Source: an uncultured Alcanivoracaceae bacterium
GTDB taxonomy: Bacteria > Pseudomonadota > Gammaproteobacteria > Pseudomonadales > Alcanivoracaceae
Length of the DNA stretch: 7,689 nucleotides
Reading direction: 5' to 3'
NCBI GenBank assembly: GCA_937943665.1
Contig: CALEAR010000281.1
Coordinates: 1 to 7,689, forward strand
Position numbers and translations under genes: made by a program. This document shows positions 6,970 through 7,689 of the stretch, piece by piece. Positions within the stretch are counted from its first letter, which is position 1. Each line of letters opens with the position of its first letter. Below the pieces are notes generated by a model. The model was not told where the DNA came from. It saw nothing but the letters and a program-made list of their open reading frames with translations, and made no database searches.

Positions 6970-7005
6970 AAAAAAACCCTTTGGCCCAAAGGACCAAAGG
7001 GTTTT
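6970..7005 (-). terminator. Rho-independent terminator of the PF10118-type gene
   Basis: A perfect 12-bp inverted repeat (AAAACCCTTTGG 6973-6984, CCAAAGGGTTTT 6994-7005, 9-base loop) lies 20 bases past the stop codon. On the minus strand it runs into seven T (6976-6970). The plus strand has only four T after the stem, so it may act weakly in that direction. It separates this gene from the MFS operon on the same strand. Confidence 0.9.
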
Positions 7006-7025
7006 GCAGAGTAACGTGAGCAGTA

Positions 7026-7689
7026 TTAGGCGCTGAGTTTCTCGTGGTACGCTAAAAACTCATCTAATTGCTCTAAGTGGTGACGGTTATCGTGATCCCA
7101 AGGGTGGAAGCCTGGCTTAAAGTAAGAGAGATAGTTACCAAGCTGACGACGCAACATGCCGATATCACCCACAGTGTAACGCAAGAACTTACGCCAGCCA
7201 TCCACGTTTGTGAGCTGCCCCTCGGTTCTTAGCACCTGTAAGAAGGTAGGGATCACCAAACCCCAGAAAATCACTGTGGAAGCCACCAGACCAAAGGCGC
7301 GGATACCATAGGCTTTCCAATCATCGCCCATGACCGCTTGCCACACATCATAGGCCACGGCTTTGTGCTCCACTTCCTCCAGCGCATGCCAGCGCCATAA
7401 AGCCGCATAATGCGGATCTGCACCGGCGGAAACACGTTCATCCGATAACACGGCTTCACCTAATAGGGCGGTGAAGTGCTCAAGTGCGATAGTGGCAGAT
7501 AAGCACAGCGAAGGGGGCAAATGCTCACTAGCACCTTCTAAAATACGCTGTACAAGCTTTTCAAACTTGGCGCCCACAGGTGCACGATTGAAGAAAGCTT
7601 CGTTATACACTTCGTGCTCACGACCGTGCATAGCTTCCTGACCAATAAAAGCGGTGACGGCTTTTTTCAGCTCTGGATCAGTGATTTGA
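7026..7689 (-). CDS. PF10118-type predicted metal-dependent hydrolase (5' end outside window)
   Basis: The frame is open to the window edge, so 220 residues of the C-terminal part are visible; the ATG at 7631 is internal, since family-like sequence (DPELKKAVTAFIGQEA) continues upstream of it. The content matches the family annotated as predicted metal-dependent hydrolase (PF10118/COG3687), whose members lack a well-defined substrate. Candidate metal ligands, numbered from the first visible residue, are E18/H21 (QEAMH), H25, E70 (ALEHF) and E105/H108 (EEVEHKAV), a pattern like the ferritin-type helices of di-metal proteins. A hydrophobic segment at about 131-152 (FGLVASTVIFWGLVIPTF) could be a membrane helix or a membrane-facing hairpin. 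The C-terminus (YLSYFKPGFHPWDHDNRHHLEQ) is histidine-rich. A terminator follows, so it is transcribed separately from the MFS operon. In many genomes such genes sit near lipid metabolism genes, consistent with the neighbours here. Confidence 0.85.
   Translation of the reverse strand, partial: QITDPELKKAVTAFIGQEAMHGREHEVYNEAFFNRAPVGAKFEKLVQRILEGASEHLPPSLCLSATIALEHFTALLGEAVLSDERVSAGADPHYAALWRWHALEEVEHKAVAYDVWQAVMGDDWKAYGIRAFGLVASTVIFWGLVIPTFLQVLRTEGQLTNVDGWRKFLRYTVGDIGMLRRQLGNYLSYFKPGFHPWDHDNRHHLEQLDEFLAYHEKLSA

Noticed and set aside
7026..7631. Treating the ATG at 7631 as the true start of the PF10118-type gene
   Set aside because: The frame stays open to the window edge and the residues upstream (FIGQEA) complete an ExxH motif, so the ATG is internal.

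Overview
The window looks like ordinary chromosome from a gammaproteobacterium of moderate GC content. The YbbP homologue, the FadI-type thiolase and the YbbA tail resemble the Escherichia coli proteins along their length. The remaining gene types (single-domain old yellow enzyme, MFS carrier, PF10118-type protein) suggest a lipid- or hydrocarbon-using marine relative such as Alcanivorax or Marinobacter, but the genus is a guess. Coding density is very high: there is no gene-free stretch over 300 bases, and no RNA gene, CRISPR array, insertion sequence or phage gene was seen.

Left part (1-3062, plus strand): the 3' end of a ybbA-type ABC ATPase overlaps by 4 bases a complete ybbP-type FtsX-fold permease. 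A small hotdog-fold (4HBT) acyl-CoA thioesterase follows after 16 bases. This looks like one operon whose promoter lies left of the window.

Middle part (3061-6921, minus strand): a convergent three-gene operon is transcribed right to left. It encodes an MFS carrier (GTG start), an NADH:flavin oxidoreductase of the old yellow enzyme family (4-base overlap), and a FadI-type 3-ketoacyl-CoA thiolase. It ends in a strong hairpin terminator with a UUCG loop, whose T tract overlaps the thioesterase stop codon. A plausible reading is uptake, reduction and thiolytic cleavage of an unsaturated acid, but the substrate is unknown and there is no fadJ partner in the window. The oxidoreductase probably carries a frameshift near its 3' end: the annotated tail looks wrong, while the +1 frame supplies a more family-like ending about 90 bases earlier, leaving a gap that contains an inverted repeat.

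Right part (6970-7689, minus strand): the 3' two-thirds or so of a PF10118-type 'predicted metal-dependent hydrolase', followed by its own terminator. Its visible motifs (ExxH, E, ExxH) resemble three of the four helices of a ferritin-like di-metal site.

I did not find an obviously new system. The items most worth a second look are the oxidoreductase frameshift, the di-metal signature, and the thioesterase linked to ybbAP.
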